Shown one piece after another: positions 1 through 8,788 of a DNA stretch of 59,324 nt (positions within the stretch are counted from its first letter, which is position 1; each line of letters opens with the position of its first letter). The DNA comes from Bacteroidota bacterium (GTDB lineage Bacteria > Bacteroidota > Bacteroidia > Bacteroidales > JAAUTT01): assembly GCA_021779665.1 (NCBI GenBank), contig JAJYAG010000021.1, positions 1 to 59,324 of the forward strand. Direction: 5' to 3'. A program made the translations under genes and the position numbers. A model generated the notes under the pieces. That model saw only the letters and a program-made list of their open reading frames with translations, did not search any database and was not told the DNA's origin.

Positions 1-669
1 GGTGCAATTTTGCGGAAGATGAAGTATATTGCCATATTTGCGGAGCACAAAGCTTGCAAAGGAATGGAAGGTGCCGCCGGTAACTTTCGACACGTTTTTA
101 TCTTTGAGCAGGGTTTCAACCCTTTGCAGCATTTCGTTGGCGGCTTTACGGGTAAAAGTAAGCAGCAGAATGGACTGAGGATCGACCCCCTTTTCAATCA
201 GGTAAGAAACACGGTGCACAATCACCCTTGTTTTTCCGCTTCCGGCGCCGGCAATGCATAAAATGGGCTTCTCCGTAAGCACAGCTCCTGCAAGCTGAGC
301 CGGATTAAGGCATTTATCGTATTGCACTTTGAATTTCGAAAAATCCAAAGTTGAAAGCGCCTTCAGATCGATATTTTTCTTCTCGATAGCATCGGTAATC
401 TTCCGAAGCTGCAATATTTTCTGCTCCAGATGTGTTGGCATAGCAAGTGCCGCATAAACATCGGGCGAAATATTATGCAAACTGTTGTAATCTTCAGGGA
501 TTGCAGGCTTGGAAGGGGTTTTACTTATAACAATATTACTTAAAAAGCTGTTCAGCAAATCTTCCTTCTCCTGCAGAAACGGAGGAAGTTCATCGTCGGA
601 ACTAAAAAGAGCCGGTTTTTCAGCATCCTCATCCTTTTCATCATCTCTTTCCCAATTGTACTGGCTCAT
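1..669 (-). CDS. UvrD/Rep-family ATP-dependent DNA helicase, N-terminal part
   Basis: This is the first 223 codons of a superfamily 1 helicase whose 3' part lies outside the window. The start is the ATG complementary to 667-669 (MSQYNWERDD). After an acidic, low-complexity stretch of about 110 residues come a Q-motif-like NPAQLAGAV, the Walker A motif AGAGSGKT near residue 143, and LLLTFTRKAANEML, which is motif Ia of UvrD/PcrA/Rep proteins. Such enzymes unwind DNA 3' to 5' in repair and replication restart. The N-terminal extension before the Q motif is longer than in E. coli UvrD. Walker B, motifs III-VI and the exact subfamily cannot be seen. Confidence 0.9.
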   Translation of the reverse strand, partial: MSQYNWERDDEKDEDAEKPALFSSDDELPPFLQEKEDLLNSFLSNIVISKTPSKPAIPEDYNSLHNISPDVYAALAMPTHLEQKILQLRKITDAIEKKNIDLKALSTLDFSKFKVQYDKCLNPAQLAGAVLTEKPILCIAGAGSGKTRVIVHRVSYLIEKGVDPQSILLLTFTRKAANEMLQRVETLLKDKNVSKVTGGTFHSFASFVLRKYGNILHLPQNCT

Positions 670-930
670 ATATTGATTAAATTATCGTCGTTTAGAAAGT
701 GTGTAATATAAAAATAATTTCAATTCCCTCAATGATTCCGCTATGCTTAGGTTTTATAAGGTTTTTCCTTTGGTGAGTTCAGCTCCTCTGTGGATTCGCT
801 ACCCCATGTTTTGACCAATAATAACCCCATTCACAATAAGGTTTTAATAGTATTATTCATTAAATCAGAAACATAGCTAATGGCACGAATTTAACCCAAT
901 AAAGGGTGTAAACCATTAAAATTTGAGATT

Positions 931-1038
931 ATGGCAAATACTAAAAGCACTCAGAAAGGCCACACGAACAAAGAAAAAGGCAATATGAGAAGTTCTCAAA
1001 AGGACATCAAACAAGATGAGTCTAAGAATAACAAATAG
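931..1038 (+). CDS. possible 35-residue hydrophilic protein
   Basis: A 36-codon frame starts with ATG at 931 and stops at 1036-1038. It encodes a Lys/Asn/Ser/Gln-rich peptide (MANTKSTQKGHTNKEKGNM...) with no hydrophobic segment and no recognisable domain. A strong nested hairpin with a T-tract begins 27 bases after the stop, so something is transcribed here on the plus strand. That could equally be a small non-coding RNA. No clear ribosome binding site is visible, which is common in this phylum. I assign no function. Confidence 0.35.
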   Translation: MANTKSTQKGHTNKEKGNMRSSQKDIKQDESKNNK

Positions 1039-1064
1039 TTAAATAAATGTTTTCATGGTTGAAT

Positions 1065-1119
1065 GAGGTTGTCTCGATAAAGTCCGCCCGGACTGAGACA
1101 ACCTCTTTTTTTGTTTTTT
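1065..1119 (+). terminator. intrinsic terminator after the 35-codon ORF
   Basis: An 11-base perfect stem (GAGGTTGTCTC at 1065-1075 with GAGACAACCTC at 1095-1105) encloses a smaller AGTCC/GGACT hairpin and is followed by a T-rich run. It ends the transcript of the small ORF and insulates the CHRD gene. Confidence 0.85.
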
Positions 1120-1158
1120 AAACAACATGTTTAATCTAAACCTCTAAAATTCAGAATT

Positions 1159-1986
1159 ATGTCACAATTAAATCCCAAAAGAAATTTACTTGCAGCACTT
1201 GGCTTGTCGTTGCTGCTTGGATTTTCCGTATCGTGTAAGGATGATGACGGAAACGACAATGTTGTAAAAGAACGCAACATAACGCTCGACTCGAAACAGG
1301 AAATTCCGACGGTAATGAACCGGAACGAAAAAGGAAATGCCAACCTGAAGCTTATGAAAGACAGCTCTTTGTCCTTCAACCTCTCAGTTTCAAATTTTGA
1401 TGGAACCGACCAGTTGACCATGGCACATATTCATACAGGAAGTCCTGTGGAATCGGGACCTCCGATTATAACTCTGGTTGATAACAGTAAGACCAAGTTC
1501 CAGGGAACCAGCGCATCGGGAACAGTAAAGCTTAATGCTAGTCAGTATGCAGCTGTTAAAGACGGGGGTAATTTCTATGTCAATGTTCATTCGACGAAAC
1601 TTCCATTGGGACTGGTGAGAGGTGAACTTGACAAAGAAGTTCTCTTTGCTCAGAACGTGGATTTGACACCTATGACAAATACACTGAGACCGGAAACCGG
1701 AACAGCCATTCTGAGAATGACAAAAGATTCGACGTTGCATTATAAAGTTTCGGTGAATAACCTTACAACCGGCGATATTCTCACCGCGGCTCAGATTAAT
1801 GTAGGAAAAACAGGGATTGTTGGACCAGTGGTCATACCGCTTTATACCGGATCGGCCGATTACAATACTGCGAAAAGCCTTAAGCTGACTTCGTCGCAGG
1901 CAAACTTCCTTCAGAATATGGAGGTTTATGTTTCGGTTAACAGTCAGCAGGTTGCCAATGAGTTATTGAGAGGTCAGATAAGATAA
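1159..1986 (+). CDS. CHRD-domain lipoprotein
   Basis: The 275-residue protein has a signal peptide ending in a lipoprotein cysteine (SVS-C26). KDDD follows directly and resembles the acidic export signal that sends Bacteroidota lipoproteins to the cell surface. Residues about 40-160 form a CHRD domain, first described in chordin: HIHTG near residue 90, and FYVNVHSTKLPLGLVRGEL at the end. Residues about 165-275 are a second, more divergent copy that has lost the HIHTG histidines (AQINVGKTG) but keeps the VYVSVNSQ...LLRGQI end. The function of bacterial CHRD domains is not established. A surface or extracellular role is an inference from the signal alone. The gene stands alone and has its own terminator. 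Confidence 0.85.
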   Translation: MSQLNPKRNLLAALGLSLLLGFSVSCKDDDGNDNVVKERNITLDSKQEIPTVMNRNEKGNANLKLMKDSSLSFNLSVSNFDGTDQLTMAHIHTGSPVESGPPIITLVDNSKTKFQGTSASGTVKLNASQYAAVKDGGNFYVNVHSTKLPLGLVRGELDKEVLFAQNVDLTPMTNTLRPETGTAILRMTKDSTLHYKVSVNNLTTGDILTAAQINVGKTGIVGPVVIPLYTGSADYNTAKSLKLTSSQANFLQNMEVYVSVNSQQVANELLRGQIR

Positions 1987-2018
1987 CTATTTTTAAATTT
2001 CCGTTTATCAAGAGAAGG

Positions 2019-2043
2019 GCGCAGCGTAAACTGCGCTTTTTTT
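2019..2043 (+). terminator. terminator of the CHRD gene
   Basis: GCGCAG (2019-2024) pairs with CTGCGC (2031-2036) and is followed by eight T residues, 33 bases after the CHRD stop codon. Confidence 0.85.
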
Positions 2044-2133
2044 ATTTACAGAAGGAAAAGATTTTCTTCAAACAAAATTTAGCAACCAAAAAAGCGTTAA
2101 TTTAAAGTTCTTAACCATTTACAACCTATCTTC

Positions 2134-5100
2134 ATGAACCTTAAACAGGTGCCAACTTTTAACCTGGTAAAAAATGCAATTCTAACCCTGGCGTTAAGCA
2201 TTTTCACCTTCGTATCAAATGCCCAGAATATCAGAATCACCTACCTGAACACGGATAACTACCCCGAAATTGAAGCTGGTTTTGTGGCAACAACTCCTGA
2301 AGGGATGAAGATTTACAATTCTACTGTTGAAGACTTTACAATCTCGGAAAATAATTACCATAATAAGATTATTGAGGTTATCAACCCAAAACAGAACTAC
2401 AATCCTGTATCGGTGGTGATTATGATTGACATTTCCATATCCATGCAGGGAAAAAAACTGGACCTTGTCAGGGAAGCTCTTGTCGATTTTTTAGACCAGA
2501 TTCCGCTTGAAACCTCGGAAGTGGCAATTGCCTGCTTTAGCGATGAGGCTTATGTTTATACCGATTTCACGCAAAGTAAAAACCGTTTGATCTCTGCTTT
2601 AAATCGTTTAAAGAACATTAACGGAACCAACTTCGATAATGCATTTCTGAATACCGATCAGGGAGCACTTGCCATTGGCGCAGGAGCCCGGAATAAGAAA
2701 GTTGTTGTTTTTATTACCGATGGACTTGGTACCACCGACTCGGATAGAATAGCCGAGGTAGCCAATAAAATGTCGGCATCGGTATATGCGCTGAATGTTG
2801 TATTGTCCATTCCGAAGGATTTACCCGCTCTTACCGAAAAAACACATGGCATGTATTTCGAAAGAATCGTCACCAAGAGCCAGTTCAGGCAGGCTTCATC
2901 GGCAATTTTTAAAGAACTGGAATGTACTGATTATGGCACCATCAAATGGCTCTCCAAATCCGACTGCGAAATCACAAAACCAGTTCAGTTAAAGTACAGA
3001 AACTCGCTGCTGGAGTTCGACTTTGATGTACCATCCGAAAAAGTCGGAAAAATTGACGCTAATCCATCACTGGTGCAGTTTGGTGCCGCAAAAGTGGGTC
3101 TGGAACAGATGCAGGGATTGCGGGTGACTTCGTACAATATTCCGGTTACTGTCAAGTCGTTGGAAATTGACCCGAAATCGCCTTTTAAACTTGCCGACAG
3201 CATTAAATTTCCGCTGAAGCTGAAACCAGGAGAACTGCTTAACACAAAAATCAAATTTACGGCTGCGGAAGCTGGTCTGTACGAGAACAAGCTTATAGTC
3301 AAAACCGAGGAATGCCCCGATGCCAGCGTGACCCTGCTTGCCGGTGGTGAGGAACAGATTAAACTTGTATTTCCAAAAGGAGGAGAAATTTTTTCGGTGG
3401 GCGAAGATACATCCATTATCTGGGAAGGTGTAAAAAAGACCCAGCCTGTTGAAATAACCTACCGCTTAAAAGATAACAGCAGCTGGAAAACAATTGATAA
3501 AGCCAGTGAACTGAAATATTTATGGCATCTGCCAAACGATACCAGCTCAAAAGTTCAGGTGAAATTAACACCTTTGAAAATTGCCGACGAAAACCTGGAA
3601 ATTTCAGCCATCACCCAGGGAAACGATGTTTTAACTGAACAGTTGAGTTACAGTAACGATGGATCGCAGATTATAACCACCGATAACAATGGCTTTGCCA
3701 AAACATGGAACGTTCAGAATGGTAAAATTATTTATTCGCTTGGCGGCTATAATGCAAAGAAATCGATGATGAGTCCGGACAACAAGAGTCTTTATCTTTT
3801 TTTAAAAGATGAAACTTTCGTTTGGGACTTAGCTGACAACAAGCTCACGGGAAGGATTATGCAGACGGGAAAAAAAGTTTTCGGCACTCTGATTTTGTCC
3901 GATGGCTCTCAGGTGCTTATTCCGGCAAATGTTTCCATCGACCAGGCACACAATGCAAAGATATGGTCGGGAATGTACGAGAGCAAAGCCTTTCTTTTTA
4001 ACCAGCCCGATATCAAATGGGCAGCTATTGCTCAGAAAGGAAAACTTACAGTCACCCTCTCCGACAAAAATGTGATCGGCACATTTATCACCGATTCGGC
4101 AAAGCTTACAGGCACCCTGCCGTTCAGGGAAACCATCAGCAGTATAACTGTTTCACCCGACGGCTCGAAAGCGCTTGTGAAAATACCGCAGGGACTTTGC
4201 ATGGTCGACCTGCTTACAATGAAAGAGCTTTTCAGGGTATCGTTTCAATTTCAGAAGTTCACCGGCAACGGGAAATTTTTCATCACGGCCGACAAAAAGC
4301 TGATCGACAGCTCCACCGGGAAAGTTGCTTTTGATCTCTTCATTTCAAAAACTTATGAGATTTCTCCTATGTCGCATTACCTTGCAGCCGGTCAGCATGA
4401 CTCACTGCTTATTTACAACCTCACCGAAAAAAGATTTACACTTAAGCTGGCAAATAAACCATTTTGCATGGCTCGATTCAACTCCGAAGCCTCCAAAATT
4501 TATGTACTTACTCTGAATAATACCCTTGAGATATATGAGACAGCGACAGGAGCCCTGCTTGGGGTGATGGATAAATTTTCGCGGAAAATAAGGGATTTTA
4601 TCATTAACCCTGCCAGTTTGCAACTTTCAGCATTAATGGACGATAACCGCATCGAAATCTGGGCTCCGGCAACCAATCTGGTAATGAAAGATGCCATTTC
4701 AGGGCATTTTACAATTGCCTCGCCTCGGCCGTCGGTAATTGATACCATTCAGTTTAACGAACAACTTGTTAACGGAATAAAAGAGCTTAACATAAAAAAG
4801 TTTGCCTGGAATACAAGCAAATACCCCTTAAACATCAAACGTATTGCAGTTACAGGCACTGATGCAGCCGACTTCGAAACTGCTTCAAAAACATATCCTT
4901 ATCGGTTGGATGCAAAGTCCCAGTTAGATCAGGAGTTCAGGTTCAAACCCTCCAAAACTGGTATCAGAAAAGCTATCATCAGAACCTATACGGCGACAGA
5001 CTCTTTCTCCACGGTGATCATCGGAAAAGGTATCGAACAGAAAATACTTCCGTTGTTACGTTATCTCGATTTCGGCAAGGTACGGGTGGGCAGTTACAAG

Positions 5101-5970
5101 GATACCATTGCACCGGTGTTCGTAAACGTCAGCAATGAAATGCTGGTTATAAGAAGCGTCCGGAACAGTGGTCCCGACGAAAGCCAGTTTAAGGTGATGG
5201 AAGACCAGGAGTACCGGCTTGCACCGCACGACACATTGAAAGCGTTGATCCGGTTCATTCCGGTTACAAGAGGCAGAACAACTTCGATGCTGACCTTTGC
5301 GCCCTCTGCCGAGGAAAATAAAGTAATTATGCGCGGAGAAGGTCTGGCATTGCGCGAAGTTGTCCTTACCGGCATCACACGCAACAGTGCCGACAGTCTG
5401 CCGGTTGCAGCCACGGTGAAGAAGACCGATCTGGGTTCCGACAGAGTAATGGAAGAACAGACTACAAAAGCCGATGGAAGATATACATTGAAACTTACCG
5501 CCGATCGAAATTTCGGTATTATTGCCGAAAAAGAGAATTATATTTCGACAAGTCTGAACATCGACCTGAGCGAAAAAATACCGTCGGACACTGTTTACAG
5601 GGACATTTACCTTACCGAAATCAAACCTGGGGCAACCATCCGGTTTAACTGTATATTTTTTGAGTTCGACAAAGCCACACTCCTGCCCGGCTCACAATCG
5701 GATCTGAAGCGACTTCTGGAGTTAATACAAAAATATCCGCAGCACACATTCGAAATTCACGGTCATACCGACGATGTTGGGACCGAAGCATATAACCTCA
5801 ATCTGGCTAAGGCAAGAGCCGCTGCTGTTATGAATTATCTTGTAAAGAACGGAGCTCCCAAAGAAAAGCTTTCGATAAAGTTTTTTGGTGAGAAAATGCC
5901 TGTGGCTCCAAACACAACCGACGAAGGCCGGGCTTTGAACCGAAGGGTGGAACTGAAAGTAGTGAATTAA
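2134..5970 (+). CDS. giant VWA / beta-propeller / OmpA-family surface protein
   Basis: The protein has 1278 residues and a signal peptide (cleavage near residue 30, SNAQ). A von Willebrand A domain follows, with the metal-site motif D99-I-S-I-S103 inside IMIDISISM. Next come an all-beta region with weak WD40-like blades (about 490-870) and two Hydin/ASPM-like Ig repeats (about 880-1085). A carboxypeptidase-regulatory-like beta domain lies at about 1090-1165. The C-terminus is an OmpA peptidoglycan-binding domain (FFEFDKATL, HGHTDDVGTEAYNLNLAKARA, LNRRVE). This suggests a periplasmic or outer-membrane protein that holds peptidoglycan through the OmpA domain and presents VWA and propeller domains to a partner. 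No neighbour reveals the partner. The start is the first ATG before a good signal peptide. Confidence 0.88.
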   Translation: MNLKQVPTFNLVKNAILTLALSIFTFVSNAQNIRITYLNTDNYPEIEAGFVATTPEGMKIYNSTVEDFTISENNYHNKIIEVINPKQNYNPVSVVIMIDISISMQGKKLDLVREALVDFLDQIPLETSEVAIACFSDEAYVYTDFTQSKNRLISALNRLKNINGTNFDNAFLNTDQGALAIGAGARNKKVVVFITDGLGTTDSDRIAEVANKMSASVYALNVVLSIPKDLPALTEKTHGMYFERIVTKSQFRQASSAIFKELECTDYGTIKWLSKSDCEITKPVQLKYRNSLLEFDFDVPSEKVGKIDANPSLVQFGAAKVGLEQMQGLRVTSYNIPVTVKSLEIDPKSPFKLADSIKFPLKLKPGELLNTKIKFTAAEAGLYENKLIVKTEECPDASVTLLAGGEEQIKLVFPKGGEIFSVGEDTSIIWEGVKKTQPVEITYRLKDNSSWKTIDKASELKYLWHLPNDTSSKVQVKLTPLKIADENLEISAITQGNDVLTEQLSYSNDGSQIITTDNNGFAKTWNVQNGKIIYSLGGYNAKKSMMSPDNKSLYLFLKDETFVWDLADNKLTGRIMQTGKKVFGTLILSDGSQVLIPANVSIDQAHNAKIWSGMYESKAFLFNQPDIKWAAIAQKGKLTVTLSDKNVIGTFITDSAKLTGTLPFRETISSITVSPDGSKALVKIPQGLCMVDLLTMKELFRVSFQFQKFTGNGKFFITADKKLIDSSTGKVAFDLFISKTYEISPMSHYLAAGQHDSLLIYNLTEKRFTLKLANKPFCMARFNSEASKIYVLTLNNTLEIYETATGALLGVMDKFSRKIRDFIINPASLQLSALMDDNRIEIWAPATNLVMKDAISGHFTIASPRPSVIDTIQFNEQLVNGIKELNIKKFAWNTSKYPLNIKRIAVTGTDAADFETASKTYPYRLDAKSQLDQEFRFKPSKTGIRKAIIRTYTATDSFSTVIIGKGIEQKILPLLRYLDFGKVRVGSYKDTIAPVFVNVSNEMLVIRSVRNSGPDESQFKVMEDQEYRLAPHDTLKALIRFIPVTRGRTTSMLTFAPSAEENKVIMRGEGLALREVVLTGITRNSADSLPVAATVKKTDLGSDRVMEEQTTKADGRYTLKLTADRNFGIIAEKENYISTSLNIDLSEKIPSDTVYRDIYLTEIKPGATIRFNCIFFEFDKATLLPGSQSDLKRLLELIQKYPQHTFEIHGHTDDVGTEAYNLNLAKARAAAVMNYLVKNGAPKEKLSIKFFGEKMPVAPNTTDEGRALNRRVELKVVN

Positions 5971-5982
5971 GTTGTAAAGAAA

Positions 5983-6893
5983 GTCGATAGTCGATAGACG
6001 ATGGTCGATAGCAAATACAAAGTCCAATCGAGGGGCAGAAGAGGCTTTGTTGAACAAAAAGGTAGATTTGATTTGTATGTTTTTTAAGGCTGAAGGCCTT
6101 GAATAATTCAGCCCAGGGCAAAGCAAAGCGGCGCCCTGGGTTAATCAAACAAATAATTTTTGGCGGCGTGATAACATCTCAAAAAAGGCTTTAATTTAAC
6201 CATCGCCGCAATTGTAATTCTATATATCAATAATTACAACAGAGCCTCCATAGTCGATAGCAAATGCAGAATACAAGTCGATAGACGATAGACGATGGTC
6301 GATAGCAAATACAAAGCACAGTCGAGGAGCAGAAGAGGCTTTGTTAAACAAAAAGGTAGATTTGATTTGTATGTTTTTAAGGCTGAAGGCCTTGAATAAT
6401 TCAGCCCAGGGCAAAGCAAAGCGGCGCCCTGGGTTCAAATTAACAGAAGTTATTTTGGCGGCGTGAAAACATCTCAAAAAAGCTTTAAGCTTAACATCGC
6501 CGCAATTGTGATTCTATAGGTATCAATAATTACAACAGAGCCTCCATAGTCGATAGCAAATGCGATACAAGTCGATAGTCGATAGACGATGGTCGATAGC
6601 AAATACAAAGTACAGTCGAGGAGCAGAAGAGGCTCTGTTAAACAAAAAGGTAGATTTGATTTGTATGTTTTTAAGGCTGAAAGCCTTTGATATCTCAGCC
6701 CAGGGCAAAGCGAAGCGGCGCCCTGGATTCAAATAAACAGATTTTATTTTGGCGGCGTGAAAACATCTCAAAAAAGGCTTTAAGCTTAACATCGCCGCAA
6801 TTGTGATTCTGTAAATATCAACAATAATATACAACAGAGCCTCCACAGACGATAGTCGATGGCCAAATACGACAGAAATAGACGAGGACAATG
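5983..6893. repeat. three tandem copies of a 294-base repeat
   Basis: The same block recurs with an exact 294-base period. For example, the phrase ATGGTCGATAGCAAATACAA starts at 6001, 6295 and 6589. A fourth, truncated start is seen near 6857. Each unit contains a GTCGATAG-rich segment, a hairpin with GCCCAGGGC and GCGCCCTGGG arms around GCAAAGCG, and a GGCGGCGTG ... CATCGCCGC inverted pair. The unit is non-coding. Open frames on the minus strand that read RRFALPWAELFKAFSLK merely translate the hairpin. It fills the gap between two convergent genes. Confidence 0.9.
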
Positions 6894-6895
6894 AT

Positions 6896-7597
6896 TTACC
6901 CTTGCATCAGAAATATAGCAGGCCTTTTGTGGATTTCGGGCAGATTATTTTTCCATTCCTTAGAGGTTGCTGTTTTAATAAATTCAGTTTCTAGTGTCAG
7001 GTCCACGGCAATACAAATCCTGGTAGCAGGATTGCATGCTTCCGTCATATCCTTGAGAAGTTGAAGGTTGCGGTAAGGAGCTTCAATAAAAATCTGAGTT
7101 TGCTGTTCTGTTTGTGACCTTTTCTCAAGCTGGCGGATTTTCTGTATCCTATCCTTTGACTGCACCGGCAGATAACCATTGAAGGCGAAATTCTGTCCGT
7201 TTAAACCCGAAGCCATCAGGGCCATAATAATGGAAGACGGACCAATGAGCGGTACAACCTGAATTCCTTTCTGGTGAGCCATTTGCACAATCACATTGCC
7301 AGGATCGGCAATACAGGGAACGCCGGCTTCCGACATCAGACCTACATTATTTTCGGCAGCGGCATCCAGGTAATGGATCATCTCCTGCGGTTTCACATGC
7401 TCATTCATCAGGTACAAGGTGAGCTCCGGAATATTGATTCCAAGCTTCAGACTGCTGATAAACCGGCGGGCCGTTCTTTCTTCTTCAACAATAAAGTGCT
7501 TTATCTGAGAAATGATCTGCAACGATTCCGCATCAAGGTAGTTTTGGGCTTTGCCCGTCCCGAGCGGTGTGGGTATTAAATATAGTTTTCCGGCCAC
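6896..7597 (-). CDS. RsmI-like SAM-dependent methyltransferase
   Basis: The 233-residue protein is of the tetrapyrrole/RsmI methylase class. It shows LYLIPTPLG at the N-terminus, LMSEAGVPCIADPG (the GMPxISDPG-type motif of RsmI) and VPLIGPSSIIMALMASGL. RsmI 2'-O-methylates C1402 of 16S rRNA. This protein is shorter than typical RsmI (about 280 residues) because it lacks the C-terminal extension. Bacteroidota often carry such a short paralogue beside a full RsmI, so its substrate is uncertain. The start is GTG (7595-7597), with a TAAATTTG promoter-like element just upstream at 7609-7616. Confidence 0.85.
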   Translation of the reverse strand: MAGKLYLIPTPLGTGKAQNYLDAESLQIISQIKHFIVEEERTARRFISSLKLGINIPELTLYLMNEHVKPQEMIHYLDAAAENNVGLMSEAGVPCIADPGNVIVQMAHQKGIQVVPLIGPSSIIMALMASGLNGQNFAFNGYLPVQSKDRIQKIRQLEKRSQTEQQTQIFIEAPYRNLQLLKDMTEACNPATRICIAVDLTLETEFIKTATSKEWKNNLPEIHKRPAIFLMQG

Positions 7598-7686
7598 GCT
7601 TTTTTTGGCAAATTTAATAAAAGCAAGTTTAGAAGTAAAAAATTGTTATAATTGCAGCCACGATTGTTTTAGAATAAAAAAGCATT

Positions 7687-8448
7687 TTGAAAGTTACATT
7701 TCTTGGTACCGGCACATCGCAGGGCGTTCCAGTAATTGCCTGTCCCTGCCCGGTTTGTCATTCCACCGACGAACACGATAAACGTCTGCGCACTTCTGTA
7801 TTGATTGAGACACAGGGTTTAACCCTGATTATTGATTCAGGTCCCGATTTCCGCCAGCAGATGCTAAGGGCCAATGTTCAACATCTCGATGCCATCCTCT
7901 TTACGCACGAACACAAGGACCACATTGCTGGCATGGACGATATTCGCGCTTTCAACTATATCCAGCAAAAAGCAATGCCCGTTTATGCTGAAGTAAGGGT
8001 TCAGAACGCCCTTCGCCAGGAGTTCTCGTATGTCTTTGCCGAAGAGAAATACCCGGGAATTCCGGAAGTGGAATTCATCACTTTAAAAAATAAGGACTTT
8101 AACATAGGAGACCTGAGGATAACTCCGATTCGTGCCATGCACCTGAAGTTACCGGTATTTGGATTTAAAATCGGAAATTTTGCCTATCTCACGGACATTA
8201 ATTATATCGCCGACGAAGAAAAAGAGAAGATAAAAGACATAGATTATCTGGTAATTAACGGCTTGCGGAAGGAAAAACACATTTCTCACTATAATCTGAA
8301 CGAAGCTGTTGAGCTAATAAATGAAGTAGGGGCAAAAAATGGTTTTATAACCCACATCAGCCATCAGATGGGGCTTCATAAAGAGGTTCAGAAGCAACTC
8401 CCGACTCACATAAAGTTGGCCTATGACGGATTGGTGCTTGAAATTTGA
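7687..8448 (+). CDS. PhnP-like MBL-fold metallo-hydrolase
   Basis: The protein has 253 residues. The metal-binding motif is H74-E-H76-K-D78-H79, preceded by a Cys cluster (CPCPVC) near residue 20 that resembles the extra zinc site of PhnP, a cyclic phosphodiesterase. Further signatures are FLGTGTSQGVP at the start and DINYIAD for the bridging aspartate. No in-frame ATG fits. TTG at 7687 is the only sensible start, because residue 2 onward is already the first beta strand. There are no phosphonate genes nearby, so the substrate is probably a housekeeping phosphodiester rather than a phosphonate intermediate. The gene is divergent from the methyltransferase with only 89 bases between them. Confidence 0.85.
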   Translation: MKVTFLGTGTSQGVPVIACPCPVCHSTDEHDKRLRTSVLIETQGLTLIIDSGPDFRQQMLRANVQHLDAILFTHEHKDHIAGMDDIRAFNYIQQKAMPVYAEVRVQNALRQEFSYVFAEEKYPGIPEVEFITLKNKDFNIGDLRITPIRAMHLKLPVFGFKIGNFAYLTDINYIADEEKEKIKDIDYLVINGLRKEKHISHYNLNEAVELINEVGAKNGFITHISHQMGLHKEVQKQLPTHIKLAYDGLVLEI

Positions 8449-8509
8449 AAATTAAACAAGCCATTAATCCAGATAATCCTATTGAATAAAGACAAAAAAA
8501 TGAAGGTTC

Positions 8510-8573
8510 GACCCCGCTGGGGTCGTATCAAAGTCAATCAATTTTCTATAAACATTTGATACCTCCGGTATCA
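8510..8573. repeat. two short perfect palindromes
   Basis: GACCCC-GCT-GGGGTC (8510-8524) and TGATACC-TCC-GGTATCA (8557-8573) are perfect stems with three-base loops. Neither has a T-tract, so they look like small dispersed palindromic repeats rather than terminators. They lie in the 340-base gap between the MBL gene and asnA. The rest of that gap is plain AT-rich sequence plus the asnA promoter. Confidence 0.6.
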
Positions 8574-8673
8574 TTGCGTTTTAATACAAATCCTTGTTGA
8601 AAATCTATTTTCATCAAATCATTTAAGAATTAATCCAAATTTCCATTTGATTACTAAATATTCATTTTTTCTA

Positions 8674-8702
8674 TTGAATCTTAAAAATAAATTGTTTCTT
8701 TG
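8674..8702 (+). promoter_or_regulatory. candidate promoter of asnA
   Basis: TTG at 8674-8676 and TTTCTTTG at 8695-8702 are 18 bases apart. This is one base off the Bacteroidota -7 consensus TAnnTTTG and slightly tight in spacing. It would give a leader of about 80 bases. Confidence 0.35.
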
Positions 8703-8788
8703 CTGAAATAAATGAAAAAATATTCAATATTTCTTTAAAAAAAGAAGTAAAAGAACAATTAAGCTTAAAATTGATAAAATATAAGAAC

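Noticed and set aside
10-261. 83-codon plus-strand frame at the window start
   Set aside because: It is antisense to the helicase Walker A region, which is clearly coding on the minus strand.
6220-6891. Minus-strand frames reading RRFALPWAELFKAFSLKN in each repeat unit
   Set aside because: They repeat with the 294-base period, translate a palindrome, overlap in several frames and have no independent coding signs.
8510-8573. The two palindromes as terminators of the MBL gene
   Set aside because: They have no T-tract on either strand, and two unrelated stems stand 30 bases apart. They look like dispersed repeats.
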